Shown here: in pieces, positions 28,997 through 37,841 of the stretch
Position numbering within the stretch: position 1 is the stretch's first letter
Layout: every line of letters begins with the position of its first letter
IMG/VR virus record: IMGVR_UViG_3300013233_000246
Coordinates: 29,126-93,125 of that record
Strand: one strand, 5' to 3'
Origin: a virus
DNA length: 64,000 nt
Position numbers and translations under genes: made by a program
The notes under the pieces: generated by a model
The model's input: only the letters and a program-made list of their open reading frames with translations
Databases searched by the model: none
Told to the model about the DNA's origin: nothing

Positions 28997-29143
28997 ATGA
29001 ATATGAAAGTAAAACTGCGTGCAGCAGATGAAACAATAATCGAATTGAAGCGTTCAAGACTAATGTGGAAAAACCTTGCAATTATTTTTGGTTGTGGTAT
29101 AATCGCATTATCAGTAGTATTTTTTGGTAGGTATACATCATGA
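28997..29143 (+). CDS. Small single-pass membrane protein
   Basis: 48 residues from ATG 28997. A basic N-terminal half is followed by one membrane segment (about residues 26-44, W-K-N-L-A-I-I-F-G-C-G onward). Its stop overlaps the next start (ATGA). Confidence 0.6.
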   Translation: MNMKVKLRAADETIIELKRSRLMWKNLAIIFGCGIIALSVVFFGRYTS

Positions 29144-29382
29144 GTAGAATAGTAGTGACAGTCAGTGGTTTTGCAAATACAGGTAAATCTACAATAGCAT
29201 CTATAATTGTGGATGCACTGGCGAAACATGATATACGTTCATTGTATATCAATCCAGAAGGTGAACCCAAATTACCAAATGAAGTATTGACCGCAGTTCG
29301 ATTAGAAGCTCTTAAGGATAAAGGGTTACAAGTTATTGTTGATGAAAAACAAACACATAGAATGAGTATTAAAGATGAATAA
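29140..29382 (+). CDS. Short P-loop NTPase-like protein
   Basis: 80 residues with a Walker A motif G-F-A-N-T-G-K-S-T and little else of a kinase fold; a V-I-V-D-E (possible Walker B) lies near the C-terminus. Too short for a normal nucleoside kinase. Start and stop overlap both neighbours. Confidence 0.6.
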   Translation: MSRIVVTVSGFANTGKSTIASIIVDALAKHDIRSLYINPEGEPKLPNEVLTAVRLEALKDKGLQVIVDEKQTHRMSIKDE

Positions 29383-29743
29383 ATTAATAGATGATTACTT
29401 TGCATTACAAAAGAAAGTACACGAAGCATTTGGTTATGTTGAAGATTGGGTTAAGATTCCAATGGAAGATTCCCGTGAATATTTTTGGTTTATAGAGGGT
29501 GATGACGATAACGGTGATGACGATAACGGTGAAGTTTTATTTGCTGAAACTAAGGAAGCCCTTGATGATATTGATTCTGATGATATTGATTCTGGTGACT
29601 ATTATTTAAATGAAATATACACACAGCGATTCCTTTCAAAATGGGTTTATCGTACTGAAGATTTTACTATGATATGCGTTGACACGCATTGTGACGGAAA
29701 CAAATATTTACAAATATTTGACAATGAAAAAGAAATAAAATAA
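29375..29743 (+). CDS. Acidic protein with short tandem repeats, unknown
   Basis: 122 residues. Contains tandem D-D-D-N-G and D-D-I-D-S repeats in the middle. No known domain. Confidence 0.55.
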   Translation: MNKLIDDYFALQKKVHEAFGYVEDWVKIPMEDSREYFWFIEGDDDNGDDDNGEVLFAETKEALDDIDSDDIDSGDYYLNEIYTQRFLSKWVYRTEDFTMICVDTHCDGNKYLQIFDNEKEIK

Positions 29744-29752
29744 ATAAAATAA

Positions 29753-30751
29753 ATGAACAGAATAATCACACGTGCACTAATGCGTCACCACAATGATTTC
29801 TTTAAGATGTCAGAAGATGAACAGGACGCATTCAAATTGCAAGATCATGACGAGCTTGATGAAAAAATTTCTGAGTTTGTGAACGAAGAAATTGGTTTTG
29901 ATGAAAAGAAGGATGAATATAATCATAAGAAACTTCTTGAGCGCAATAAAATTATGTTGCATTATCTGGGTATAGGGTCAAATTATTTCATGCTCAATGA
30001 ATTTGGTTGGCGTGAAGAAGTCCTCAAATATAAAAACTTCTACGAATATAATGAAGCTAATCACATCTTCCAAGAAACTTCTTGGGCTGAAGAGTCTTCA
30101 GACTATAAACAAAAAGAATTATTTAATAGACTTTCTGAATGGGCACGCGTAGAAATCGACGGAAAGTTTAATTATCTTAACATCAACAGTTATCAAATTT
30201 GGATTTACTATGCCATAGAAGAATTTGAGATGGATTGGATTGATGATCATATCCCCAATGAATATGTACCTGGGCCAAATAATGGTAAGAAAGCAAAAGG
30301 TGGAACTATTTGGGATATGCGTCCTGATGCCCAAGGCAAAGAAGGTTGGCTTGAACAGATGAGAGACTTTTCACGTAAATGGATTAGTGCATGGTATGAT
30401 AAAGCCATCTATGAACATAAATGGAATGTAGTATTCATCAACGATACATCTGGTAAAGATTTTGATGGCGACCCAAACAAAGAATACATTTTTGGTTCCT
30501 TGGATATTCTAAAGAACGTTGGGTTTAAGACTTTCGTGGATGATTGTGAAAAATTGAAAGGTGATTCTGAGTTGGCATATCAATATAGAGATGGAATCAT
30601 AAAAGAATTGCGAATCGCTCTCGAAGAAAAGTTCATTGAAGTGCAGAAGACTCCACCCAATGTAGTTAAGCTGCGTAAAAAAATGAAAGTATCTGTGGCT
30701 GATGGTGCATTTGATAGTTTAATAGACACTGGTGATGAAGATGGGGATTAG
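29753..30751 (+). CDS. Hypothetical phage protein
   Basis: 332 residues, charged, Trp/Tyr-rich, probably helical (N-terminal E-D-E-Q-D-A-F-K-L). No family recognised. Its end overlaps the start of the next gene (30741). Confidence 0.6.
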   Translation: MNRIITRALMRHHNDFFKMSEDEQDAFKLQDHDELDEKISEFVNEEIGFDEKKDEYNHKKLLERNKIMLHYLGIGSNYFMLNEFGWREEVLKYKNFYEYNEANHIFQETSWAEESSDYKQKELFNRLSEWARVEIDGKFNYLNINSYQIWIYYAIEEFEMDWIDDHIPNEYVPGPNNGKKAKGGTIWDMRPDAQGKEGWLEQMRDFSRKWISAWYDKAIYEHKWNVVFINDTSGKDFDGDPNKEYIFGSLDILKNVGFKTFVDDCEKLKGDSELAYQYRDGIIKELRIALEEKFIEVQKTPPNVVKLRKKMKVSVADGAFDSLIDTGDEDGD

Positions 30752-31459
30752 GATTAATCGTGTATTGGATTATGGTTTAACCAATGTTGTGGCAAATAAG
30801 GAACGCTGGATTACGGCGATGATCCGCGTTTCAATAAAAATAGTTATCTATTCAATGAATTTGATGAAAAGTATTCTATTGGGGGCTTCATTGAATATTT
30901 GCAGGCACAATTGGAGAAACTCGATGAAGGTGACACGCCTCGTTTTGATTTGCGACTTCTTATACGTGAATTAGAAGACGAGGAAACAAAATACGACTTC
31001 TATAATTCGCTTGTATATGATATGGAAATGGGACTCGACAATGTTATGTGTTTTGTCCCACCGTCACAGGTTCGTGTATGGCACCGATATGACGATACTA
31101 TTGATTATTATGATCCTACAAATCGTTCAGAAGATGGTGGCATGCGGACTTTCATCATGGTAGATAGCGCTTTATATCCATATGACTCATATACAAATAT
31201 TAAAAAAATACCACCTACTACTTTGACTGGTGTTCAACTTTCACATTATTATTCGTTAAAAAATCATGGATTTGATAGGCTGGTTGATCCAGAATCGGCA
31301 TTTAAACACCTTGGGGTTGATAATCTTAATGAATTGAAAAATATGATAATCCCAACAATACCATTAGAACTTGTTGAATTGTTAAAATATCTTGAGATTT
31401 TTGTTGATGAAAGTTGGATTTATCAACTAAGACCCATGATTTACGGTTATTGGGCATAG
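30741..31459 (+). pseudogene. Hypothetical protein gene with a likely frameshift near 30804
   Basis: ATG 30741 opens M-G-I-R-I-N-R-V-L-D-Y-G-L-T-N-V-V-A-N-K-E-R in one frame; the next frame then reads L-D-Y-G-D-D-P-R-F-N-K-N-S-Y-L-F onward to 31459. The peptides join naturally if one base is restored at about 30804, giving ~239 residues. Alternatively translation starts at the internal TTG 30899. Either a real mutation or an assembly error. Confidence 0.6.
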
Positions 31460-31489
31460 ATTCTTTTTGCTTAGTTCATTGCAAACTCT

Positions 31490-31497
31490 TATAAATA
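31490..31497 (+). promoter_or_regulatory. T4-type late promoter (TATAAATA)
   Basis: TATAAATAC 32 bp before the start of the leader-gene cluster; matches the T4 late consensus. Confidence 0.7.
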
Positions 31498-31528
31498 CAA
31501 GGAAATATGTATAATACGGAGTTCATAG

Positions 31529-32722
31529 ATGAAACCTTTAAATAAATTACGTATAAACGCTGGTCTTCCAATGGATCTTACCATTGAAACTGCACCAGAT
31601 GTTGAAGGTAAGCAAATCACAGAAGCACGCGAAGCCCCAAGAATGTCCCGTGACTTAGCCACAACGGATAAGCGCAGTCTTGGTTCAAAAGTACGTGGTG
31701 TTGAACGTGCGATGGATCACATCAGACAGGCAATTGGTGTTTTAGAAAAAATCCCCGCAACTGATTATAGTGGTGAAATCCCTCACTTTATAAGCGAGCT
31801 TGAAGATTTGTTGGATGGTGATACCCGTAGTGGTATGACTGGTTATCTTGATACTATATCTGGCGAGCGCGATAATTTTGGCAAAGAACCAGAACTAGAA
31901 GCAGATCCTGAAGAAATGGATGCGGACATGGAAATGTCGGATGATCCAGAGATGGCTGTTGATGATGAAATGGGTGCAATGGATGATATGCCACCAGAAG
32001 AAGATGAAGTTATGCCCGAAGCTGATGATTTCATGAAAAATCTTACACCAAAGCAACAAGAACAACTAGCAGCTGCTATTGCCACGCTTAGTATTCTTAC
32101 CAATGGAAGCATGATTAAAGAAACTATGATGCGCGTTGCTAAGATAACAGGCAAAACTCTTGAAGAAGCGGCTGGTTATTATAATGTGAATTATGATAGT
32201 TGGGAAGATTCTTCGCGACCTGTTAATGTTTCCAATGGTTCTGCAAATGATGAACAAGTAATGGATACTATGTCTGATCCTAAGAAAGAAGGTCCAGAAC
32301 AAACAAAAACAATGGATCAGCAAGATAATTCACCTGTTGATAAATCTGGAGATGACTTATCTAACACAATCAAAATTCCTAAATATGTAACAAAGGGTTT
32401 GAAAGATGCTATTGCAGACTTTCGTAAATCTGAAAAGGATGAACAAAAACGAAACAAAGGATTTGCAAAAGACGCAGAATACCTTTATAGGGATTCTGCC
32501 CGTGCGTTTGAAGAATTATTGGAATTGCTCAATGGTAGTGTTTACGATTTTAAGCTTGCTCAAGTTAAAATGTCATCTTTGATGGGACCTATGCTTCATA
32601 AGATTCCACCCAAAATAGTTAAATTTATTGCATCCGGCGGTGAACCACAATCATTGAAAAGTTATATGACTGAGGTACCTAAGAAGTACCCAATCACTGG
32701 ACCACGGAATACAATGAAATGA
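31529..32722 (+). CDS. Acidic probable head/structural protein
   Basis: 397 residues. An N-terminal basic segment M-K-P-L-N-K-L-R-I-N-A-G is followed at residue ~35 by Q-I-T-E-A-R, which fits a T4 gp21 prohead-protease site (I-x-E before a small residue). The middle (about 120-170) is a long Asp/Glu/Met-rich stretch; the C-terminal ~130 residues are helical and basic. The next gene overlaps its stop (ATGA). A head internal or scaffold-like role is inferred from the site, the late promoter and the neighbours. Confidence 0.6.
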   Translation: MKPLNKLRINAGLPMDLTIETAPDVEGKQITEAREAPRMSRDLATTDKRSLGSKVRGVERAMDHIRQAIGVLEKIPATDYSGEIPHFISELEDLLDGDTRSGMTGYLDTISGERDNFGKEPELEADPEEMDADMEMSDDPEMAVDDEMGAMDDMPPEEDEVMPEADDFMKNLTPKQQEQLAAAIATLSILTNGSMIKETMMRVAKITGKTLEEAAGYYNVNYDSWEDSSRPVNVSNGSANDEQVMDTMSDPKKEGPEQTKTMDQQDNSPVDKSGDDLSNTIKIPKYVTKGLKDAIADFRKSEKDEQKRNKGFAKDAEYLYRDSARAFEELLELLNGSVYDFKLAQVKMSSLMGPMLHKIPPKIVKFIASGGEPQSLKSYMTEVPKKYPITGPRNTMK

Positions 32723-33189
32723 AAGTAAAAGATATTATAAGTGAAACATTCGGACAAGGATTCTCCAGTGGCGAAGACAATGGGTATGGTGAAAACTATG
32801 CTTCCGAAATGGAACAGGAAACTATTAATTCAGAAATGGCTGCCGATTATAAAAAGGATAGGACGCCTGTAAGTGAATTTGATATTGAAGAAATAAAACG
32901 TTTGGTCAGCCCTGCTGCTAGAAACAGCCGGGATGTTAAAAAGCAAGTTGATGGTGTTATTGCCGACTGGCAAGAAATGATGGATGAAGATTCATATATA
33001 GAAGATGATCTTTTCAATAAAACATATGCACAGTATAAAGCATTAAAAGATTCCAAAGATGAACCACTTATTAAATTTAATAAAATGCACGCAATAACAA
33101 AGGAAGTTAAGGATGCCGCAGATAAATTTGAAGAATATTCAAATAGTGATAAAGCGGATCAGTGGAAAGACGAAAAAGGTTATTTCTAA
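32719..33189 (+). CDS. Leader-bearing (MKVKDI) predicted head-packaged protein
   Basis: 156 residues, starting M-K-V-K-D-I-I-S-E-T; I-S-E|T fits prohead-protease cleavage after Glu, as in the T4 internal-protein leader M-K-T-Y-Q-E-F-I-A-E. The body is acidic and helical. No other domain. Confidence 0.65.
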   Translation: MKVKDIISETFGQGFSSGEDNGYGENYASEMEQETINSEMAADYKKDRTPVSEFDIEEIKRLVSPAARNSRDVKKQVDGVIADWQEMMDEDSYIEDDLFNKTYAQYKALKDSKDEPLIKFNKMHAITKEVKDAADKFEEYSNSDKADQWKDEKGYF

Positions 33190-33194
33190 AAATA

Positions 33195-33383
33195 ATGAAA
33201 CTTAAAGAAGTGGCAAATAAGCCACTACAATATGGTGACCGAGTGGTACATGTGGACGAAGATTCAAAGTACGCAGGTCTTATTGGAAAGATAGTGGAAA
33301 TGAACCCTTCTATGGCGATGGTAAAATGGGAATTTCAAAATAAGCCAATAGCAATGACATTAAATGGATTGAAACGAGCATGA
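33195..33383 (+). CDS. Small KOW-like protein
   Basis: 62 residues beginning M-K-L-K-E-V-A. The core L-Q-Y-G-D-R-V ... Y-A-G-L-I-G-K-I-V-E resembles a KOW/SH3-like fold. The start is chosen after a weak A-rich site; an upstream in-frame extension overlaps the previous gene. It may be a diverged member of the leader family. Confidence 0.55.
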   Translation: MKLKEVANKPLQYGDRVVHVDEDSKYAGLIGKIVEMNPSMAMVKWEFQNKPIAMTLNGLKRA

Positions 33384-34000
33384 AAGTAAAGGACATAGTA
33401 GAAGGTAGGCATCCGCACGATCAATATTATCGTCCAAAGCCAAAAAGCCAATTTAAAACTAAGCCCCGCCCAAAGAAAACCCTCCATTATACGAAGGATA
33501 TGTTTGATAATTGGGCAACTGACATTCGTACGCGATTTTCTGATGCTACTGCGTATTACGACGAAGAAAATGAAGAGGTTATAGCAACTTCACCCGATAA
33601 GAAACACACATATGGTAAATGGTCTAAGAATCGTAAAGGGGATTACAAAGGCGTATCCTTTTACAATAAAAGACCATTAAACACTGTTACGCGTTCAAAG
33701 CGGTTGACACCAACAGCAGAAGGATTGGATGTGAAAATATTAAAAGATTTGTTATTTGAAAATGAAACGGTAGAAGATCTTCCTGATGATTTAGTTAATC
33801 AACTAGAACAGCGGGCACAGGATGAAAGGTCGGCAGGCGGATCTGTTGAAATTAATTATGGTTTGCCTTATGTTGCCGTAACCATGTCAGATGGCGCAGA
33901 ATATTTTTTCCAGGGTGAAGAAGCTGATGATTTGTTGTCGGAAGTACCAGACAACATACACCCAGAAGATTTTATATTGATGATAGCACAGAATTGGTAA
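33380..34000 (+). CDS. Leader-bearing (MKVKDI) predicted head-packaged protein
   Basis: 206 residues starting M-K-V-K-D-I-V-E-G; cleavage after I-V-E is predicted. The next ~80 residues are strongly basic (K-P-K-S-Q-F-K-T-K-P-R-P-K-K), like T4 internal proteins; the C-terminal half is acidic. Start overlaps the previous stop (ATGA). Confidence 0.65.
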   Translation: MKVKDIVEGRHPHDQYYRPKPKSQFKTKPRPKKTLHYTKDMFDNWATDIRTRFSDATAYYDEENEEVIATSPDKKHTYGKWSKNRKGDYKGVSFYNKRPLNTVTRSKRLTPTAEGLDVKILKDLLFENETVEDLPDDLVNQLEQRAQDERSAGGSVEINYGLPYVAVTMSDGAEYFFQGEEADDLLSEVPDNIHPEDFILMIAQNW

Positions 34001-34006
34001 TATGAT

Positions 34007-34432
34007 ATGAAAATGATACAAGCTTTATTAGAAATGTCACAACAAAATATAGTTCTTAGAACTAATGATATTGATGAATATAATGCCTTTATTGATAAGG
34101 CATCAAGACCAGACAACGATTACCATTATGAAGAAGTCCCAGACAAAAATGGTACTGGTCTTTATGATATTATCGTAGAAGTATTTGATTATGCGAGATC
34201 ACCTCAAACTAGACACGATCCAGAAAGTGTTGATATAGATTGGGATGTAGTATATTATGGTTCTGGGGATTTTGATAATGAACGCGATTTTTATATTGTC
34301 AAAGGGAGTATAGAATTGCCAGATAACGTAGAACAAGATATTGAACAACGTCTTATGGAAGATCAGGATGATCAAAAAGCTAACGAATATGATGATCGTG
34401 GTGATTACGAATACGATAGGAATATGAATTAA
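34007..34432 (+). CDS. Acidic protein, possible leader family member
   Basis: 141 residues, starting M-K-M-I-Q-A-L-L-E-M (a looser version of the leader). Asp/Glu/Tyr-rich C-terminus. Function unknown. Confidence 0.55.
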   Translation: MKMIQALLEMSQQNIVLRTNDIDEYNAFIDKASRPDNDYHYEEVPDKNGTGLYDIIVEVFDYARSPQTRHDPESVDIDWDVVYYGSGDFDNERDFYIVKGSIELPDNVEQDIEQRLMEDQDDQKANEYDDRGDYEYDRNMN

Positions 34433-34434
34433 TT

Positions 34435-35049
34435 GTGAAAGTTAATGATATTCTTTGCGAAGCCAATCGTAACAAAATAATTTTAGTAGACTTTCAACCA
34501 GTATATCTAAATGGTGGTTATGGTCACGACGAAGCCCTAGAAAATGTAATAGAATCCCTCAATAAAATGAACCCTACGGATATTTTAGTATTTTATAATG
34601 GCGAAGAAGTTAGTATTGAAGATACATCTGATGAAGTTTTACAAATGTACATTGAACGTGGTTTAGATGAAAACATCGCAAGTAATATGAAATTTCGTGA
34701 AAAGTCTTATGCATGGCTTCGTAATTTTATGGACGCTGGTATGGACGCTTCGTTGATAATTGCTATAATAAGATACATGGCAATGAACAGAATAAATGAT
34801 TCGCGAGATATAGATCCAGAAACGATGTCTAGTATAATAGGTAAAGAAAACTACGAAGAATGGGAAGATCTTATTGAAGGTGGTGGTATGATTAATATAC
34901 CAGACATAGCAATTGATGAATTGAAGGCAATGTCCGGTGCGTTAATTGGCGGTGGTGGTGAACATGAATGTCTTAAAGAAATTCAATTGCTTATGAACGC
35001 ATTCAATATAAAATACAAAGAAGTTCAAGATTGGATTTACGGTGGTTGA
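34435..35049 (+). CDS. Leader-bearing protein of unknown function (GTG start)
   Basis: 204 residues from a GTG codon: M-K-V-N-D-I-L-C-E-A, with predicted cleavage after L-C-E. The mature part begins N-R-N-K-I-I-L-V-D-F-Q-P, a beta-strand that could belong to an alpha/beta fold; the rest is helical. Last gene of the late cluster. Confidence 0.62.
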   Translation: MKVNDILCEANRNKIILVDFQPVYLNGGYGHDEALENVIESLNKMNPTDILVFYNGEEVSIEDTSDEVLQMYIERGLDENIASNMKFREKSYAWLRNFMDAGMDASLIIAIIRYMAMNRINDSRDIDPETMSSIIGKENYEEWEDLIEGGGMINIPDIAIDELKAMSGALIGGGGEHECLKEIQLLMNAFNIKYKEVQDWIYGG

Positions 35050-35081
35050 TAAATTATTTTTAAAAATAATTAAAAAAAGAG

Positions 35082-35110
35082 TTGACAAATGAAAAAAGGT
35101 GGTGTATAGT
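35082..35110 (+). promoter_or_regulatory. Sigma70-type promoter
   Basis: TTGACA, 17-bp spacer, TATAGT. Opens the small-gene and RNA region. Confidence 0.85.
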
Positions 35111-35216
35111 CCACACCATACCTGCAAAGACAAATGAAAAGTTTTTTGCAACAAGCATATATAGTATTAAGAGACAAATAAATTTTAACGCGGAAACGCA
35201 TACAAAAGAGAACGTA

Positions 35217-35372
35217 ATGACTTCAACAATAAGACAATATACAAACTGGTTATTTATGCAACCCTTACATCAAGGGCAGAGTTCATTGCGTCCATGTTCT
35301 ATAGATATGGAACTACGAGGTTATGAACCTAGTAAGCCTTTTGTGGCGGATTCAAAGGAGAAAACATACTGA
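35217..35372 (+). CDS. Small protein, unknown
   Basis: 51 residues from ATG 35217 (M-T-S-T-I-R-Q-Y-T-N-W). It sits between a perfect promoter and a terminator, so it is likely expressed early as a one-gene unit. No motif. Confidence 0.5.
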   Translation: MTSTIRQYTNWLFMQPLHQGQSSLRPCSIDMELRGYEPSKPFVADSKEKTY

Positions 35373-35401
35373 TAAAGTAGCAATCTCGAAAAGAATTTCA
35401 C

Positions 35402-35433
35402 AAAAGGCTTACCCAAAAAGGTAAGCCTTTTTT
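35402..35433 (+). terminator. Rho-independent terminator
   Basis: AAAAGGCTTACC, short A-rich loop, GGTAAGCCTTTTTT: a 12-bp stem with a T run. Confidence 0.88.
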
Positions 35434-35446
35434 GCGTTTGGAGGAT

Positions 35447-35590
35447 ATGAAAATGTTACATAAGTTTTTAAAAGTTTTCATTATCAAAGTAGAACGACAA
35501 GTGAAAGCTAAAGTGGCTCTAACACCACTACAACGAAAGTTGTTAATGTTAGAAATGAAGAAACGAAGAGAACTTAAGAATCAGAGGTAA
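35447..35590 (+). CDS. Small basic protein
   Basis: 47 residues with a strong GGAGG ribosome site. Composition: Lys/Arg/Leu-rich amphipathic helices. Unknown function. Confidence 0.6.
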   Translation: MKMLHKFLKVFIIKVERQVKAKVALTPLQRKLLMLEMKKRRELKNQR

Positions 35591-35632
35591 TTAGCGGAAC
35601 GCTTAGATACTAATTACTTTGTAGAAAAACGG

Positions 35633-35677
35633 TTTACGTGCCACCGGTAGGGTTGAAATTCCCCCCGATCACGTAAA
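35633..35677 (+). ncRNA. Stem with T-arm-like hairpin (tRNA-like remnant or small RNA)
   Basis: TTTACGTG pairs with CACGTAAA, enclosing a G-G-G/C-C-C hairpin with a TTGAAAT loop resembling a T-arm. No D-arm or anticodon arm. The rest of 35591-35808 holds further short hairpins and no gene. Confidence 0.3.
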
Positions 35678-35808
35678 GGAACTTATCCTATATTTAGCGA
35701 GATAGGGTACCCACCATCGCGGAAATTGAACTGTAAAACCAGTCCCGTCAAAGTTAATTATCGTGTCGTATCGCACGTAAAAAATGGATACATGATTTTA
35801 ATATTAAA

Positions 35809-35884
35809 CTCTCTGTAGTGTAGCCTGGCAACACGGTCCGTTTGGGGCGGAGCATCGTAGGTTCAAATCCTACCAGAGAGACCA
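35809..35884 (+). tRNA. tRNA-Pro(UGG)
   Basis: Acceptor CTCTCTG/CAGAGAG, T-arm GTAGG-TTCAAAT-CCTAC, anticodon loop TTTGGGG, encoded CCA. Confidence 0.88.
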
Positions 35885-35889
35885 AACAT

Positions 35890-35965
35890 CGGAGTGTATT
35901 GTCAGCTTGGTCAGACGGCCGGTTTTGGATACCGGAGGCCGTGGGTTCGAATCCCACCACTCATT
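35890..35965 (+). tRNA. tRNA with UGG anticodon, imperfect acceptor, no CCA
   Basis: Good anticodon stem CCGGT/ACCGG with loop TTTGGAT and T-arm GTGGG/CCCAC, but only five acceptor pairs form (GAGTG/CACTC). A second UGG tRNA or a decaying copy. Confidence 0.5.
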
Positions 35966-36018
35966 ATAAGTTCAGGTATTGTACTTTGAACTTACTTAAA
36001 TATATAGAAGAATAACAG

Positions 36019-36885
36019 CTATAAAGGCACTTTATTGTATTTTTCGTTCCACTTAACTATACGGATTTTTAGTTCTTCTAATGTTATAGAACTATTTCCA
36101 TTTTTACTATTATTACCACATTTTCCGTTATGTAACATTATTTTACAGTTTGTGGGATGTGCTAATATTTTTGGATTGATTTGTTTAGAAAATCCTTCAC
36201 TAACGGAATATAAATGGTCACGCGAAACACCAGTCAAGTTTGGTTTTGGATTTTTGCTTTTATAACCATTTGGTGAATACCACCCATATTTTTCTATAAG
36301 AGCGATATCAAATTCTTCTGGATATTGATATACATTAAAATTAAAATTGCATCTAGTTCTATAATGGCGAATATTCGGTGAACAAGATTGACAATACTTT
36401 TGATAAGTTTTTGTGGCAAATTGAATACCACAACATTTACAAGTGTTTGTAACTATTATAGAATGATCTTTACCCTTGCATTCAATGCAAATATTATTTC
36501 TTTTCTTTATATTTCTATGATGTCTTACATAATAATCATTGTGACACAGATTGCATTTGGTAAATTGTATTTTGCTGAATTTTGGTTCTGAATTTCCATA
36601 TCTTCCTGTCTTTTTACGATTGGGATATATCCTGTTTCGTAGGGTGTTACCTATTTCTATATTAGTTTCGGCGGATCTTTCGCGTCTAGTGTTGTGGTGG
36701 CTTGCTGCACAAGAGCTAGAACAAAATATCTTGTAGCTACGATACGGCAATACTTCACCACAATGTTTACAATAATCAGGATTTAATAAATATTTCTTTT
36801 TATTGGCGATGGCTTTAGCACGACTGGCTGCACCTGCTCTTTTACCAAAGTTTTTATTTTGTGGTCTATTTGCTAAATTAGTCAT
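36019..36885 (-). CDS. HNH homing endonuclease with zinc fingers
   Basis: 288 residues. Several Cys-x2-Cys pairs (C-K-H-C, C-N-L-C, C-K-C-C, C-Q-S-C) precede a C-terminal HNH-type region V-S-R-D-H-L-Y-S-V ... H-P-T-N-C-K-I-M ... N-S-K-N-G-N-S, as in phage HNH endonucleases. Opposite strand to the tRNAs, and a CATAAATA late-like element lies upstream. It lies between two tRNA genes. Confidence 0.82.
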   Translation of the reverse strand: MTNLANRPQNKNFGKRAGAASRAKAIANKKKYLLNPDYCKHCGEVLPYRSYKIFCSSSCAASHHNTRRERSAETNIEIGNTLRNRIYPNRKKTGRYGNSEPKFSKIQFTKCNLCHNDYYVRHHRNIKKRNNICIECKGKDHSIIVTNTCKCCGIQFATKTYQKYCQSCSPNIRHYRTRCNFNFNVYQYPEEFDIALIEKYGWYSPNGYKSKNPKPNLTGVSRDHLYSVSEGFSKQINPKILAHPTNCKIMLHNGKCGNNSKNGNSSITLEELKIRIVKWNEKYNKVPL

Positions 36886-36957
36886 ACGTAGTGTTACCTT
36901 ACTATGTATTTATGGTTCAAGTCCTACGACATACACTTAAAAATATTAAAAATTAAC

Positions 36958-37047
36958 GGAGAATGCAATAAGGTTAGCAGGTGCTGACATTGAGCTGTAA
37001 CCTCAATCCCTATGGGCATGGCGTTCGATACGACCCTTTCTCCACCA
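36958..37047 (+). tRNA. tRNA-Tyr(GUA)
   Basis: Anticodon stem TTGAG/CTCAA, loop CTGTAAC, long variable arm (class II as expected for bacterial Tyr), acceptor GGAGAA/TTCTCC, encoded CCA. Confidence 0.85.
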
Positions 37048-37049
37048 AA

Positions 37050-37682
37050 TTAAGTATAGTATTGTTTAATGACTTTTGAACTTCCACCGATATCGATTAT
37101 AGCTGGACGGTTTTGGTAGATTCCCCAATTTGCCAATCTTCTTAAATCTCCATGAGCAATATCATAGTTACCAATAAGGTCAACAAGACTATCAAGATAA
37201 TCATTCTCTTCAATTAATTGTTGGTATCTTTCGGTTTCTTCTGGACTTACATTAATTTTGCCTGAACCATATTCAGCAACTCGTATTGCTTCATCTGGTG
37301 TCAAACCACTAAAGAATTTTTTGAATTGTGTTGGCTTCATTTTGTCAGCCTTTTCCATATGAATCCAAACTGGTGATTCATTTTCCTCATCATAATCAAT
37401 CATGGGGATGTTAAGACCAAGACCAGTGAAATAATAGTCATCAAGCATCTGTGATTCATAATCATTTTGTGCAATGCCTTTTTTATTCTTTGCAACTTTT
37501 AAAACAGTCGGACGACCTTCATATTCAATTTCGAAGGCAACACGCGAAGATCCTGTGCCAAGTTTTTGTGCACGTTCAACAGCGTAACGGATTCTTGATG
37601 CAAACGAAGTGTTTGATTTATAAGCGGATTTATCCCAATCATCTGGTAACGGGGCTTCTTTTAAGATGTCTTTAACTTTCAT
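37050..37682 (-). CDS. Protein-kinase-like enzyme with capsid-targeting-like leader
   Basis: 210 residues. The start is the ATG of the M-K-V-K-D-I-L-K-E-A leader; an in-frame extension runs through the opposite-strand tRNA and is not used. Kinase-fold elements in order: glycine loop L-G42-T-G44-S-S-R-V, Lys V-L-K62-V-A-K, catalytic loop H177-G-D179-L-R-R-L-A-N185, metal motif I-I-D197-I-G. The leader predicts head packaging with cleavage after L-K-E (residue 9). An injected kinase is inferred. The tRNA-Tyr gene on the plus strand ends two bases past its stop. Confidence 0.72.
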   Translation of the reverse strand: MKVKDILKEAPLPDDWDKSAYKSNTSFASRIRYAVERAQKLGTGSSRVAFEIEYEGRPTVLKVAKNKKGIAQNDYESQMLDDYYFTGLGLNIPMIDYDEENESPVWIHMEKADKMKPTQFKKFFSGLTPDEAIRVAEYGSGKINVSPEETERYQQLIEENDYLDSLVDLIGNYDIAHGDLRRLANWGIYQNRPAIIDIGGSSKVIKQYYT

Positions 37683-37705
37683 TACTTTATTTATCAAAAT
37701 ACAAT

Positions 37706-37780
37706 GCCCTTGTGAGTCAATTGGAAACGGTCGGCCTTCTAAGCCTAACAATGCGGGTTCGAATCCTGCCAAGGGTGCCA
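37706..37780 (+). tRNA. tRNA-Arg(UCU)
   Basis: Acceptor GCCCTTG/CAAGGGT, discriminator G, anticodon loop CTTCTAA, T-arm GCGGG-TTCGAAT-CCTGC, encoded CCA. Confidence 0.85.
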
Positions 37781-37841
37781 AATTATGGACTGGTCTACAG
37801 TGAATGTCATGACATAGTGAAATAGAAGGCTCATCCCTTCG

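Noticed and set aside
36911-36930. T-arm fragment of a tRNA cut by the HNH gene
   Set aside because: GGTTCAAGTCC has only two possible stem pairs; no other arms nearby.
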